Under the pieces are notes generated by a model, which was given only the letters and a program-made list of their open reading frames with translations, had not been told where the DNA came from and searched no databases. A DNA stretch of 64,000 bases from Geodermatophilus sp. TF02-6 (GTDB taxonomy: Bacteria; Actinomycetota; Actinomycetes; Mycobacteriales; Geodermatophilaceae): positions 62,001 through 126,000 of the forward strand of contig NZ_QOHF01000003.1 in the NCBI RefSeq assembly GCF_003319115.1, written 5' to 3'. The position numbers were made by a program, and so were the translations under genes. Numbering within the stretch: position 1 is the stretch's first letter; each line of letters starts with the position of its first letter. Shown piece after piece: positions 26,688-35,478 of the stretch.

Positions 26688-27838
26688 CCACCACGGGAAC
26701 TCCGTCGCCCGGCGCCACCCGCGTCGGTCCGGCCAGGCGCCCGGCGTCGGCCCCCCTGCGCGTGCTCACGGTGGTGGCCCTGGTCGCGGGGGTGATCGCG
26801 ATCGCGCTCATCCCCTTGTCGGCCACGCCGTACACCAACTACCAGCTCAGCGTGGTCGCCGCCTTCGCGGTGGCCATCCTGGGGCTGAACATCGTCAGCG
26901 GTTACGCCGGCCAGATCTCGCTGGGGCAGAGCGCCTTCATGGGGCTGGGCGCCTACGCCGCGGCCTTCGGGGTGACCCACGGCTGGCCGGTGGTGGCCAG
27001 CTTCCTGCTGGCCGCCCTGCTGCCCGCGGTCGTCGGGCTGGTCGTCGCGATCCCGGCGGTCCGGCTGCGCGGCAACGCCCTCGCCACGGTCACGATCATC
27101 CTGCCGATCCTCGCCGTGCCGCTGGCCAAGCGGTTCTCCGACATCACCGGCGGCTCCGAAGGGCTCAACGTCGACTGGATGCACGCGCCGGCCGGGGTCG
27201 GGCTGGACGACGACCAGTGGCGCTACTACGTCGTCGTGGCCATCGCCGCGGTGCTCTTCCTCCTCGGTCGCAACATCGTCGTCGGCCGGATCGGCCGGGC
27301 GTTCGCCGTCGTCCGCACCAACGAGGCGGTCGCCTCGGCGATGGGCATCTCGGCGCACCGCTACAAGGTGCTGGCTTTCACCATCGCCTCCTTCTACGGC
27401 GGCGCCGCGGGCTTCCTGTACGTGGCGGTCGTCCAGTTCGCCAGCCCGGATCTGCCGAACTTCCTCGTCGCCATCAACATGCTGGCGGCCCTGGTGATCG
27501 GTGGTTTCGCCAGCCTCTGGGGCTCGGTCGTCGCGGGGTTCTTCTACGTCTACGTGCCGGTGTTCGCCGGCGCGGTCGACCCCTCCCGCACCAACATCTT
27601 CTACGGTGCCGCGCTGCTCCTGGTGCTCTTCATCGTGCCGGGCGGGGTCTCCGGTGGGGTCAGCCGGTTGGTCCGTCTGCTCGTGGGCCGCCTGTTCGGC
27701 CGCCGCCCGCCCGCCCGGGACGACGACGCGCTGACCGACCCGCAACCGATCACCTCGACGCAGCAGGACACAGCCGTGCCTGATGCCAGCCCCGACGGCC
27801 TGCGCTCCTCGGTGGGCCCCCGAAAGGAAGTTCCGTGA
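26684..27838 (+). CDS. livM: Branched-chain-type ABC transporter permease (LivM-like)
   Basis: A 384-residue permease: hydrophobic spans from about residue 25 to 335, with the LivM motifs GLNIVSGYAGQISLGQSAFMGLGAYA and a conserved VRTNEAVASAMGI loop. The last 50 residues form a long charged tail not usual for the family. It overlaps livK by 4 nt, which is uncommon because binding-protein genes usually stand apart. Confidence 0.93.
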   Translation: MTTTGTPSPGATRVGPARRPASAPLRVLTVVALVAGVIAIALIPLSATPYTNYQLSVVAAFAVAILGLNIVSGYAGQISLGQSAFMGLGAYAAAFGVTHGWPVVASFLLAALLPAVVGLVVAIPAVRLRGNALATVTIILPILAVPLAKRFSDITGGSEGLNVDWMHAPAGVGLDDDQWRYYVVVAIAAVLFLLGRNIVVGRIGRAFAVVRTNEAVASAMGISAHRYKVLAFTIASFYGGAAGFLYVAVVQFASPDLPNFLVAINMLAALVIGGFASLWGSVVAGFFYVYVPVFAGAVDPSRTNIFYGAALLLVLFIVPGGVSGGVSRLVRLLVGRLFGRRPPARDDDALTDPQPITSTQQDTAVPDASPDGLRSSVGPRKEVP

Positions 27839-29091
27839 GACCAATCGCTCGCACCACAGGCTCGGCCTTCGCCGTCCTCGCCGTCACCGCGCTCCTCGTG
27901 GCGGGCTGCGGCCGCGACAGCGGCTCGTCGGGGTCCGGGGGCAGCGCCGCGGACCCCGGCATCACCGACACCGAGCTCAACATCGGCCAGAGCGACGCGC
28001 TGACCGGCTTCACCGCAGCGTCGGGCAGCTGCAACCTCGCCGGCTGGCAGGCCTACCTCGGCCGGGTCAACGACGGCGGCGGAGTGGAGTTCGGGGACGG
28101 GAAGACCCGCACGATCACCCTCAAGGGGTACGACGACGGCTACGACCCCGCCCGGGCCGTCGCCAACTTCCGCCAGATGCAGGCGGAGAACCAGTTCGCC
28201 AACGTCGGCTCCCTGGGCACGCCCACGAACCTCGCGGTCATGCCGCAGGCCAACTCGGCGCAGTTCCCGCAGGCGCTGGTCTCCTCGGGCAGCACCGCCT
28301 TCAGCGCCGACCAGGACGCGAACCCCTGGACGATCGGCTGGCAGCCCACCTACCTCGACGAGGGCCGCAACTTCGGCACGTTCCTCGCCGACAGCGGCAG
28401 GCCCCTGAGGGTCGCCGTCCTCGCCCAGAACGACAAGCTGGGGCAGGACTACACCTCCGGTCTGGAGAGCGCCATCGAGGGCTCCCAGGTCGAGATCGTG
28501 GCCCGAGCCACCTACGAGCCGACGGACCCCACCGTCGACAGCCAGGTCGCCAACCTCGCGCAGAGCAACGCCGACATCCTCTTCCAGGCCGTCTCGGTGC
28601 AGAAGCTGGCCGCCTCCGCGCTGACGCGGGCGCAGCAGATCGGCTGGAAGCCCATGGTGTTCCTGGCCTCGCTGGTCTCCAACCCCAACGACGTGATCAT
28701 CCCCGGCGGCGGCGAGGCCTACCCGGCCATCTACAGCACGACCTTCATCAAGAACTTCCGGGACCCGCAGGTCGCGCAGGAGCCGGACGTCGCACAGTTC
28801 CTGCAGGACATGCAGGAGTACTCGAGCAACATCGGGCAGGAGAACATCATCAACAACTGCCTGTGGGGCTACGCCAGCGCAGCGACCTTCGTCAAGGCGC
28901 TGGAGCAGATGCAGGAGCCGACCCGGCAGGCGCTGATGGACGCCGTCCACCAGGTCAAGGCCGACGACGTCCCGCTGCTGCTGCCCGGCATCACCGTCGA
29001 CGCCTCGTCGCGGACGAGCGCGCCGATCAGCGTCCTGAAGATCCAGCAGTACGTCGACGGCCGGTACCAGGTCGCCGAGAAGCTGCAGTGA
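27835..29091 (+). CDS. livK: ABC transporter substrate-binding lipoprotein (LivK-like)
   Basis: A 418-residue periplasmic-binding-protein type I lipoprotein. The signal peptide ends in lipobox VAGC (Cys about residue 24), followed by a Ser/Gly linker. The ligand domain starts at ITDTELNIGQSDALTG and contains DDGYDPARAVANFRQM and NNCLWGYASAATFVKAL. Relatives bind hydrophobic amino acids, amides or aromatic acids. Last gene of livGFHMK; a perfect palindrome follows 6 nt after the stop. Confidence 0.92.
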   Translation: MRPIARTTGSAFAVLAVTALLVAGCGRDSGSSGSGGSAADPGITDTELNIGQSDALTGFTAASGSCNLAGWQAYLGRVNDGGGVEFGDGKTRTITLKGYDDGYDPARAVANFRQMQAENQFANVGSLGTPTNLAVMPQANSAQFPQALVSSGSTAFSADQDANPWTIGWQPTYLDEGRNFGTFLADSGRPLRVAVLAQNDKLGQDYTSGLESAIEGSQVEIVARATYEPTDPTVDSQVANLAQSNADILFQAVSVQKLAASALTRAQQIGWKPMVFLASLVSNPNDVIIPGGGEAYPAIYSTTFIKNFRDPQVAQEPDVAQFLQDMQEYSSNIGQENIINNCLWGYASAATFVKALEQMQEPTRQALMDAVHQVKADDVPLLLPGITVDASSRTSAPISVLKIQQYVDGRYQVAEKLQ

Positions 29092-29097
29092 CACGGC

Positions 29098-29137
29098 CGT
29101 CCCGCGGTGCGCCCACCGGTGGGCGCACCGCGGGACG
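29098..29137 (+). terminator. Perfect 40 bp palindrome after livK
   Basis: Twenty-base arms meeting with no loop (centre between 29117 and 29118). As RNA it would form a long hairpin ending the liv transcript; there is no T tract. It also lies just upstream of the gntR promoter. Confidence 0.75.
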
Positions 29138-29197
29138 TGCGGTCGAGCCGTGGTCACCCCCGTGCGGCGTGGCGGGACGTCGCGCCGCGGCTGCTGC

Positions 29198-29233
29198 GGA
29201 TCGTTGACGATCCTGCTGACAGCGCCGTAGCGT
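29198..29233 (+). promoter_or_regulatory. Putative gntR-ligK promoter with overlapping dyad
   Basis: TTGACG (29204-29209), 18 bp, TAGCGT (29228-29233). A dyad GGATC-GTTGAC-GATCC (29198-29213) overlaps the -35 box, where a GntR-type repressor would block transcription. Similar in content to the dyad at 23888-23914. Confidence 0.5.
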
Positions 29234-29271
29234 CGTCTCTAGCAGGACCGGGGGACCGAGGGGTGGGTCGC

Positions 29272-29925
29272 GTGGGTGCAGCGGCACGGGAGTCCGCCGA
29301 GCACGCGCTGCGCGCGGCGATCTCCCGCGGGGACATGCCCCCGGGCCACCGGCTGGTCGAGGGTGATCTGGCCGAGCTGATCGGCGTCAACCGCAGCAGC
29401 GTCCGGCTGGCGATCGACGCGCTGATCGCCGAGGGCCTCGTCGAGCGGATCCCGAACCGGGGCGCGCGGGTCAGGGTCGTGTCCACCGAGGAGGCGGTCG
29501 CGATCACCGAGTGCCGGATGCCGCTCGAGGGCCTCCTCGCCCGCAAGGCCGCCGAGCGCATCACCGACGGGGAGGTCGGCCGCCTGCGCGCCCACCTGCA
29601 CGCCATGGGGGACGCGGTCGACTCCGGGGACCTGCTCAAGTACTCCGAGCTCATCGCGCAGCTGCACGGCATGGTCCGTGACGCCGCGCGCCATCCCGTG
29701 GCCGCCGAGCTCGTCGGGCGGCTGCAGGCCCAGCTGGTACGCCACCAGTTCCGGCTCTCGCTGCGGCCCGGGCGCCCCCGGGTGAGCCTGCGCGAGCTGA
29801 CCGCCCTGGTGGACGCCGTCGCCGCCCGCGACCCCGACCGGGCCGAGGCCGCCGCCGTCGCCCACGTCCGCAGCGTCATCGCCGCGCTGACCGAGCCCGG
29901 CCAGGACACCGGAGGTCTCGCATGA
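29272..29925 (+). CDS. GntR family regulator, FCD (FadR-like) type
   Basis: A 217-residue regulator. Winged HTH at about residues 10-70 (DMPPGHRLVEGDLAELIGVNRSSVRLAIDAL, GLVERIPNRGARV), then an all-helical FCD ligand domain (ECRMPLEGLLARKAAE). GTG 29272 has GAGGGG 8 nt before it; GTG 29263 is possible. It leads the LigK-LigJ operon (4 nt overlap with LigK), so it probably controls it in response to a pathway acid. Confidence 0.88.
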   Translation: MGAAARESAEHALRAAISRGDMPPGHRLVEGDLAELIGVNRSSVRLAIDALIAEGLVERIPNRGARVRVVSTEEAVAITECRMPLEGLLARKAAERITDGEVGRLRAHLHAMGDAVDSGDLLKYSELIAQLHGMVRDAARHPVAAELVGRLQAQLVRHQFRLSLRPGRPRVSLRELTALVDAVAARDPDRAEAAAVAHVRSVIAALTEPGQDTGGLA

Positions 29926-30626
29926 GGACCGTCGTCGTCACCGATCCGCCGCGCGCCGACCCCGGCGACGCCGAGGAGCTGGGCGGCTTCGGCGTCGCGA
30001 CCGTGCACGAGGCGCTGGGCCGGGTGGGCTACCTCGGCCCGCAGTTCCGGCCGGCCTGGCCCGGCGCGCGGATCGGCGGCACCGCGGTCACCGTGCTGTG
30101 CTGGCCGGGGGACAACCTGATGATCCACGTCGCGGTCGAGCAGTGCCGGCCCGGCGACGTGCTGGTCGTGGCGACGAACTCGCCGTCGACGGACGGGCTG
30201 TTCGGCGAGCTGTTCGCCACCGCCCTGGCGCAGCGCGGGGTGCGGGGCGTGGTCCTGGCCAGCGGCGTGCGCGACGTCGCGGAGCTGCGCGAGATGGGCT
30301 TCCCGGCGTGGTCGACCGCGGTCAGCGCGCAGGGGTCGGTGAAGGCCACCGCGGGCGCGGTCAACGTCCCCGTCGTCCTGGGCGGCCAGGTGGTCCACCC
30401 CGGTGACGTCGTCGTCGCCGACGACGACGGCGTGATGGTCGTCCCGCGCGCCGACGTCCCCCGCGCGCGCTCCGCGGCGCAGGCCCGGGTCGACAAGGAG
30501 GCCGCCAGCCGCGCCGCCTTCGGCCAGGGGGAGCTCGGGCTCGACCGGTACGGCCTGCGCGACAAGCTCCCCGAGTTCGGCATCGAGTACGTCCCCTACG
30601 AGAAGTATGCCGAGGGACAGCCGTGA
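29922..30626 (+). CDS. ligK: 4-carboxy-4-hydroxy-2-oxoadipate aldolase (LigK/GalC-like)
   Basis: A 234-residue RraA-fold class II aldolase. It shows the group's features: VATVHEALGRVGYL near the N-terminus, GDNLMIHVAVEQCRPGDVLV, the metal/substrate-site GVVLASGVRDVAELREMGFPAW, and VVHPGDVVVADDDGVMVVPR. The reaction splits 4-carboxy-4-hydroxy-2-oxoadipate into pyruvate and oxaloacetate, the final step of the protocatechuate 4,5-cleavage and gallate pathways. ATG 29922 follows GGAGG and overlaps gntR. Confidence 0.9.
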   Translation: MRTVVVTDPPRADPGDAEELGGFGVATVHEALGRVGYLGPQFRPAWPGARIGGTAVTVLCWPGDNLMIHVAVEQCRPGDVLVVATNSPSTDGLFGELFATALAQRGVRGVVLASGVRDVAELREMGFPAWSTAVSAQGSVKATAGAVNVPVVLGGQVVHPGDVVVADDDGVMVVPRADVPRARSAAQARVDKEAASRAAFGQGELGLDRYGLRDKLPEFGIEYVPYEKYAEGQP

Positions 30627-31702
30627 GCTACGACGACACCGGGGTCCGCTGCACCATGCTGCGCGGCGGCACCTCCCGCGGGCTCTTCTTCGAGGGCGAG
30701 GACCTCCCGGCCGACCCCGCCGCCCGCGACGACCTGCTGCTGCGGCTGATGGGCACCCCCGACCCGCGCCAGATCGACGGCCTGGGTGGTACCACCTCGC
30801 TGAGCAGCAAGGTCGCGATCGTCTCGCCGTCCGACGACCCGGACGTCGATGTCGACTACCTGTTCCTGCAACTGGGGGTGGAGGAGGCGACGGTCAGCGA
30901 CCGGCAGAACTGCGGCAACATCCTGGCCGGCGTCGGCCCGTTCGCCGTGGAGCGCGGTCTGGTGCCGGCCGGGGCGGACCAGACCAGCGTGCGGATCCGG
31001 ATGGTGAACTCCGACAGCGTCGCCGTCGCCACGTTCCCCACACCCGGCGGCCGGGTCGAGTACCGGGGTGACGTGGCGATCGCGGGCGTCCCGGGGACGG
31101 CCGCGCCGGTGGTCCTCGCCTTCACCGACACGGAGGGCTCGGCGACCGGCGCCCTGCTCCCCACCGGGCAGGTCCGCGACACCGTCGAGGGCATCGAGGT
31201 CACCTGCGTCGACAACGGCATGCCCGTCGTCCTGGCGATGGCCGAGTCGTTCGGCCTCACCGGGTACGAGTCCGCCGAGGAGCTCACCGCCGATCCCGCG
31301 CTGCTGGAGCGGATCGACGCGTTCCGCCGCAAGGCCGGCCAGCTGATGGGCCTCGGCGACGTCTCCACCGCCTCGGTGCCGAAGACGGTGCTGCTGGCCG
31401 CGCCGCGGGACGGCGGCCAGGTGTGCACCCGCTCGTTCATCCCGGTCCAGCCGCACACCGCGATCGGCGTGCTGGGCGCGGTCAGCGTGGTCACCGGGAT
31501 GCTGCTGCCCGGCGCGGTCGGTCACGAGCTGACCGCCGACTGGCCGGCGGACAGCTCCCGTGTCGACGTCGAGCACCCGACCGGCCACCTGATGGTGGAC
31601 GTCGTCGTCGACGGCTCGGTCAGCCCGCCGCGCGTCGTCCGCTCGGGCGTGGTCCGCACCGCCCGGAAGCTCTTCGACGGCACCGCCTTCCCGCGGGCCT
31701 GA
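30623..31702 (+). CDS. 4-oxalomesaconate tautomerase, PrpF family (GalD/LigU-like)
   Basis: A 359-residue PrpF-fold isomerase: CTMLRGGTSRGLFF start, the conserved QNCGNILAGVGPFAVERG region with a catalytic Cys, a second site SVPKTVLLAAP, and HPTGHLMV near the end. In the gallate pathway GalD converts the keto and enol forms of 4-oxalomesaconate; LigU does a related allylic shift. The neighbours LigK and LigJ make this the likely role. GTG overlaps the ligK stop. A stop-linked hairpin repeat follows. Confidence 0.88.
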   Translation: MSYDDTGVRCTMLRGGTSRGLFFEGEDLPADPAARDDLLLRLMGTPDPRQIDGLGGTTSLSSKVAIVSPSDDPDVDVDYLFLQLGVEEATVSDRQNCGNILAGVGPFAVERGLVPAGADQTSVRIRMVNSDSVAVATFPTPGGRVEYRGDVAIAGVPGTAAPVVLAFTDTEGSATGALLPTGQVRDTVEGIEVTCVDNGMPVVLAMAESFGLTGYESAEELTADPALLERIDAFRRKAGQLMGLGDVSTASVPKTVLLAAPRDGGQVCTRSFIPVQPHTAIGVLGAVSVVTGMLLPGAVGHELTADWPADSSRVDVEHPTGHLMVDVVVDGSVSPPRVVRSGVVRTARKLFDGTAFPRA

Positions 31703-31703
31703 A

Positions 31704-31760
31704 GAAGGACCCCGTCCTCCCCACCCCTCGCAGGCTCGGGGCGGGACCCGGGACGGGGCC
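31704..31760 (+). repeat. Stop-linked hairpin repeat, copy A
   Basis: Starts 2 nt after the tautomerase stop. Outer stem CCCCGTCC with GGACGGGG, central CTCGCAGGCTCG. It lies between two genes of one operon, so it may attenuate rather than fully stop transcription. Confidence 0.8.
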
Positions 31761-31802
31761 GTGCAGGAGGGCCACCGCCCGACCCGACCCGAAGGGAGTC
31801 CC

Positions 31803-32798
31803 GTGCCGCCGCTGCACGACATCGCGCACCTCGCCCACGTCGAACTGCTCACCGACAAGCCCGAGCAGAGCCTCGACTTCTTCGTCCGCTACCTGGGCAT
31901 GACCGAGAACGGCTCGGCCGGCGACTCGGTGTTCCTGCGCGCCTGGGACGACTACGAGAACACCACCATCAAGCTCACCGCCGCCGCGCGGCCCGGCGTG
32001 GGCCGGACGAACTTCCGGGCGAGCACCCCGGAGGCGCTGCAGCGGCGGGTGGAGGCGATCGAGGCCACCGGGCTGGGGAGGGGCTGGCAGGACGGCGACC
32101 CCGGCTACGGCCCGGTCTTCGTCTTCACCGACCCCGACGGCCACGAGATGGGCGTCTACCACGAGACCGAGTGGTACCAGCCGACCGGTGACCTGAAGCC
32201 GGCGCTGAAGAACCAGGCGCAGGCCTACCCCGGCCGCGGGGTCAGCGTGCGGCGGATCGACCACATCAACTTCCTCGGCGTCACCCCGGTGGAGAACCGC
32301 GACTTCTTCGTGGACACCCTCGGGGCGATGGTCACCGAGCAGATCGTGCTGGACGACGGGACGATCGCCGGCACCTGGACCACCTTCACCAACAAGGGCT
32401 ACGACGTCGTCTGGACCAAGGACAACACCGGGACGTCGGGCCGGCTGCACCACCTGTCCTTCGCCGTCGACAGCCGGGACGACATCATCCGGGCCGCCGA
32501 CCTCGCCCTCGAGCACGGCGTGCACATCGAGACCGGGCCGCACAAGCACACGATCCAGCAGAGCTTCTTCCTCTACGTCTGGGAGCCCGCCGGCAACCGG
32601 ATCGAGCTGGACAACCCCGCCGCCCGGCTGGTCTTCGCACCCGACTGGGCGCCGGTCAACTGGTCCGAGGCCGAACGCGCCAAGGGTCAGGCCTGGGGGC
32701 TGAAGACCATCGACACCTTCCACACGCACGGCACGCCCCCGGTGCAGCCCGACGAGCCGATGACCCCGGAGAGCGACCCCGAGGGAAGCGCCTGGTGA
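31803..32798 (+). CDS. Type I extradiol (VOC superfamily) ring-cleavage dioxygenase
   Basis: A 331-residue two-domain catechol 2,3-dioxygenase-like protein. Predicted iron ligands in the C-terminal domain are His in IDHINFLG, His in HHLSFAV and Glu in GNRIELD, with the preceding Tyr in FLYVWEP. GTG 31803 follows GAAGGGAG. In operon with LigK and LigJ genes, so it may be the ring-opening enzyme for gallate or a catechol-like acid, parallel to LigAB. The last 40 residues form a Pro-rich tail. Substrate unproven. Confidence 0.87.
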   Translation: MPPLHDIAHLAHVELLTDKPEQSLDFFVRYLGMTENGSAGDSVFLRAWDDYENTTIKLTAAARPGVGRTNFRASTPEALQRRVEAIEATGLGRGWQDGDPGYGPVFVFTDPDGHEMGVYHETEWYQPTGDLKPALKNQAQAYPGRGVSVRRIDHINFLGVTPVENRDFFVDTLGAMVTEQIVLDDGTIAGTWTTFTNKGYDVVWTKDNTGTSGRLHHLSFAVDSRDDIIRAADLALEHGVHIETGPHKHTIQQSFFLYVWEPAGNRIELDNPAARLVFAPDWAPVNWSEAERAKGQAWGLKTIDTFHTHGTPPVQPDEPMTPESDPEGSAW

Positions 32799-33859
32799 GC
32801 ACCCGGATCGCCGTCCTGGGCCTCGGCGAGGCCGGGTCGGAGATCGCCCGCGACCTGGTCGCCGCCGGCGCCGACGTCCGCGGCTACGACCCGCAGGCCA
32901 TCACCGTGGACGGCGTGCGCCCGCGGGGGAGCGAGGCGGAGGCGGTCGCCGACGCCGACCTGGTGCTCAGCCTCACCAGCTCGCACGACGCCATGACCGC
33001 GCTGGACAACGCGCTGCCGGCGCTGCGCCCCGGCACCCTGTGGGCCGACCTCAACACCGCCAGCCCCGGCCTCAAGGTGGCCCTCGCCGAGAAGGCGGCC
33101 GAGCGCGACGTCCCGGTGGTCGACGTCGCGCTGATGTCGCCGGTGCCGGGCAAGGGCCTGCGCACGCCGATGCTGGTCTCCGGGCAGGCGGCCGACCGCT
33201 ACGTCGAGCTCCTCGCCGGACTGGGCGCCGACGTCGCCGTCCAGCCGGGACCGGTGGGGACGGCGATCTCCCGCAAGCTGCTGCGCAGCGTCTTCTACAA
33301 GGGGTTGGCCTCCGCCGTCGTCGAGGCCCTGCGGGGCGCGGAGGCGGCCGGCTGCGCCGACTGGCTGCGCGGCAACATCGCCGCGGAGCTGGCCGGCTTC
33401 GACGAGCGGACCGTCGACCGCCTGGTCGACGGCACGCACACGCACGCCCGGCGGCGCGCCGACGAGATGGCGGCCGCGACCGACCAGCTGCAGGAGCTGG
33501 GCGTCCCGGCCCGCATCGCCGCGGCCGCCCGCGACCTGCTCGTCGAGCTGTGCGAGAGCACGCCGGCCCGGCTGACCGCCGTCGCCGAGGTCCGCACCGA
33601 CGCGCCGGCCCGCTACGCCAAGCAGCTGGTCGGCCACCTGGGCCGGCGGCTGACCTGGCAGACCGACGGCGACACCTCCCGGGCCGCGATCGGCGACGGG
33701 GTCGGCACGGTCGTCGTCGGCGACGGCGTGCTGACGTTGCGGGCCGCGGCACCGGACGCCGAGACCCTGGCGCGCATCCAGCACGTGCTCGGCAGCCACC
33801 TGGAGCGGTTCGGGCAGCGCAACGAGCTCGCGGTCGTCTGGGGAGCGGAGCTGCCGTGA
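32795..33859 (+). CDS. 6-phosphogluconate dehydrogenase-like NAD(P)-binding oxidoreductase (DUF1932)
   Basis: A 354-residue beta-hydroxyacid-dehydrogenase-like protein. Rossmann motif GLGEAGSEIA at residues 8-17, then VDVALMSPVPGKG, and a conserved Lys region SRKLLRSVFYKGLASAVVEAL; the C-terminal half (about 190-270) looks like DUF1932. A C-terminal extension of about 70 residues looks like a small separate domain (VRTDAPARYAKQ, then DGVGTVVVGDGVLTLRA). In this operon it could oxidise a ring-cleavage semialdehyde or hemiacetal, in place of LigC, which belongs to another family. That is an inference. Confidence 0.75.
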   Translation: MSTRIAVLGLGEAGSEIARDLVAAGADVRGYDPQAITVDGVRPRGSEAEAVADADLVLSLTSSHDAMTALDNALPALRPGTLWADLNTASPGLKVALAEKAAERDVPVVDVALMSPVPGKGLRTPMLVSGQAADRYVELLAGLGADVAVQPGPVGTAISRKLLRSVFYKGLASAVVEALRGAEAAGCADWLRGNIAAELAGFDERTVDRLVDGTHTHARRRADEMAAATDQLQELGVPARIAAAARDLLVELCESTPARLTAVAEVRTDAPARYAKQLVGHLGRRLTWQTDGDTSRAAIGDGVGTVVVGDGVLTLRAAAPDAETLARIQHVLGSHLERFGQRNELAVVWGAELP

Positions 33860-34875
33860 TCATCGACTGCCACGGGCACTACACCACCGCCCCGGCCGCG
33901 CACACCGCCTGGCGGGAGCGGCAGGTCGCGGCCTGGGAGGCCGGGAACACGCCGCCGCCGTACCCGTCGATCGGCGACGACGAGATCCGCGAGACGATCG
34001 AGGGCAGCCAGCTGCGGCTCATGGACGAGCGCGGCATCGACGTCACCCTGTTCTCCCCGCGCGCCTCGGCGATGGCCCACCACGTGGGTGACGCCGCCGT
34101 CAGCCTGGAGTGGGCCCGCCGGTGCAACGACCTGGTCCACCGGGTGACCACGCTCCACCCCGACCGGTTCGTCGGGGTCTGCCAGCTGCCCCAGTCCCCC
34201 GGAGCGGGCATCGAGGGCTCGATCGCCGAGCTGCGGCGGTGCGTGGAGGAGCTGGGCTTCGTCGGCTGCAACCTCAACCCCGATCCCAGCGGCGGGCACT
34301 GGACCTCGCCGCCGCTGACCGACGAGAGCTGGTACCCCTTCTACGAAGCGGTGATCGAGCTCGACGTGCCGGCGATGGTGCACGTCTCCGCCTCGGCCAC
34401 CCCGGTCTTCCACGCCACCGGGGCGTACTACATCAACGCCGACACCACCGCGTTCATGCAGCTGGTGCAGGGCAACCTGTTCGGCGACCTGCCCGACCTG
34501 CGGCTGGTCATCCCGCACGGCGGGGGAGCGGTGCCCTACCACTGGGGCCGGTACCGGGGGCTGGCCGACATGCTCGAGCAGCCGCCGGTCGAGACCAACG
34601 TGATGGGCAACGTCTTCTTCGACACCTGCGTCTACCACCAGCCGGGCATCGACCTGCTGCTCGAGGTCATCGACACCCGCAACGTCCTGTTCGGGTCGGA
34701 GATGGTCGGCGCGGTGCGCGGGATCGACCCGCGGACCGCCCACCACTACGACGACACCCGCCGCTACGTCGAGGCGTCCTCGCTGGACGACGACGCCCGC
34801 GCGGCGGTGTTCGAGCACAACGTGCGGCGCGTGTACCCCCGGCTCGACGCCGTGCTGCAGCAGGCGGGGCGATGA
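33856..34875 (+). CDS. ligJ: 4-oxalomesaconate hydratase (LigJ-like amidohydrolase)
   Basis: A 339-residue amidohydrolase-2 family protein. Metal ligands are visible as HGH in IDCHGHYT, a conserved His in MVHVSAS, and HGGG in VIPHGGGAVPYH. It also has GCNLNPDPSGGHWTSPPL and FDTCVYHQPGIDLL as in LigJ. It hydrates 4-oxalomesaconate to 4-carboxy-4-hydroxy-2-oxoadipate, the LigK substrate. GTG 33856 overlaps the previous stop. Last gene of the operon. Confidence 0.9.
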   Translation: MIIDCHGHYTTAPAAHTAWRERQVAAWEAGNTPPPYPSIGDDEIRETIEGSQLRLMDERGIDVTLFSPRASAMAHHVGDAAVSLEWARRCNDLVHRVTTLHPDRFVGVCQLPQSPGAGIEGSIAELRRCVEELGFVGCNLNPDPSGGHWTSPPLTDESWYPFYEAVIELDVPAMVHVSASATPVFHATGAYYINADTTAFMQLVQGNLFGDLPDLRLVIPHGGGAVPYHWGRYRGLADMLEQPPVETNVMGNVFFDTCVYHQPGIDLLLEVIDTRNVLFGSEMVGAVRGIDPRTAHHYDDTRRYVEASSLDDDARAAVFEHNVRRVYPRLDAVLQQAGR

Positions 34876-35037
34876 GGGCCGCGACCGTCGTCGTGCCGGT
34901 CCACCGCACCTGAGCGCCCGGCCGTCCCGGCCGCCGTCGGCCGGCTGGCCTGCCGCCTGACGGGGCCCGACGGCCCGGACCCCCTCGGCGACCAGGTCGA
35001 GCCTCGTGGACACGGCGGGGGCGCACGACGCAGCAGG

Positions 35038-35205
35038 TCAGGGACGCCCGTCGTCCGGGACGACGTCGAGGACCTCGGCGGTGACGGCCCTCGCCTCCGT
35101 GTCGAACTCGGCGTGCAGCACCCGGAACACCTGCTGCGCCCGCTCGGCGGGCCACCCCTCCGGCAGGTGCCGGGCCGGCAGGCGCGGGTCGCGGCGGATC
35201 ACCCG
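35038..35205 (-). pseudogene. Possible C-terminal remnant of a PaaX-like regulator
   Basis: The last 55 codons of a minus-strand frame resemble the PaaX C-terminus (DPRLPARHLPEGWPAERA, QQVFRVLHAEF). Upstream of them the frame no longer looks like a PaaX protein, so only a tail remains. PaaX proteins control phenylacetate and related aromatic pathways. The similarity is short and from memory, so it could be misjudged. Confidence 0.45.
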
Positions 35206-35478
35206 GCTCCTCTCCGGACGGTGAGCGGCCGGGCTTCGCGGCGTCTTCGACCGCGTCACGTCCTCAGCGGTGGTGATCGCCGCGATGCGCCCTCGCCAGG
35301 CGCCTCCCGCGGAGTGACTCCAGGCCAGGCGTCGGCGACCCACAGCGGAGGGTCGCCGGTCGGCCACGCCGACCGTCGTCGAGGAGGCCGCATCCGCCCG
35401 CACCGCCGAGCGCGTGGCTCACGTGCAGGCCCACGCTGTGGTACGGGACCTCGACCGGCGTTTCAGCGGAGAGCACCG
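35206..35478. other. Noncoding stretch at the start of the mobile region
   Basis: Together with 34876-35037 this gap after ligJ holds no supported gene apart from the PaaX-like tail. Composition becomes less GC-extreme from here to about 41.7 kb. Confidence 0.5.
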
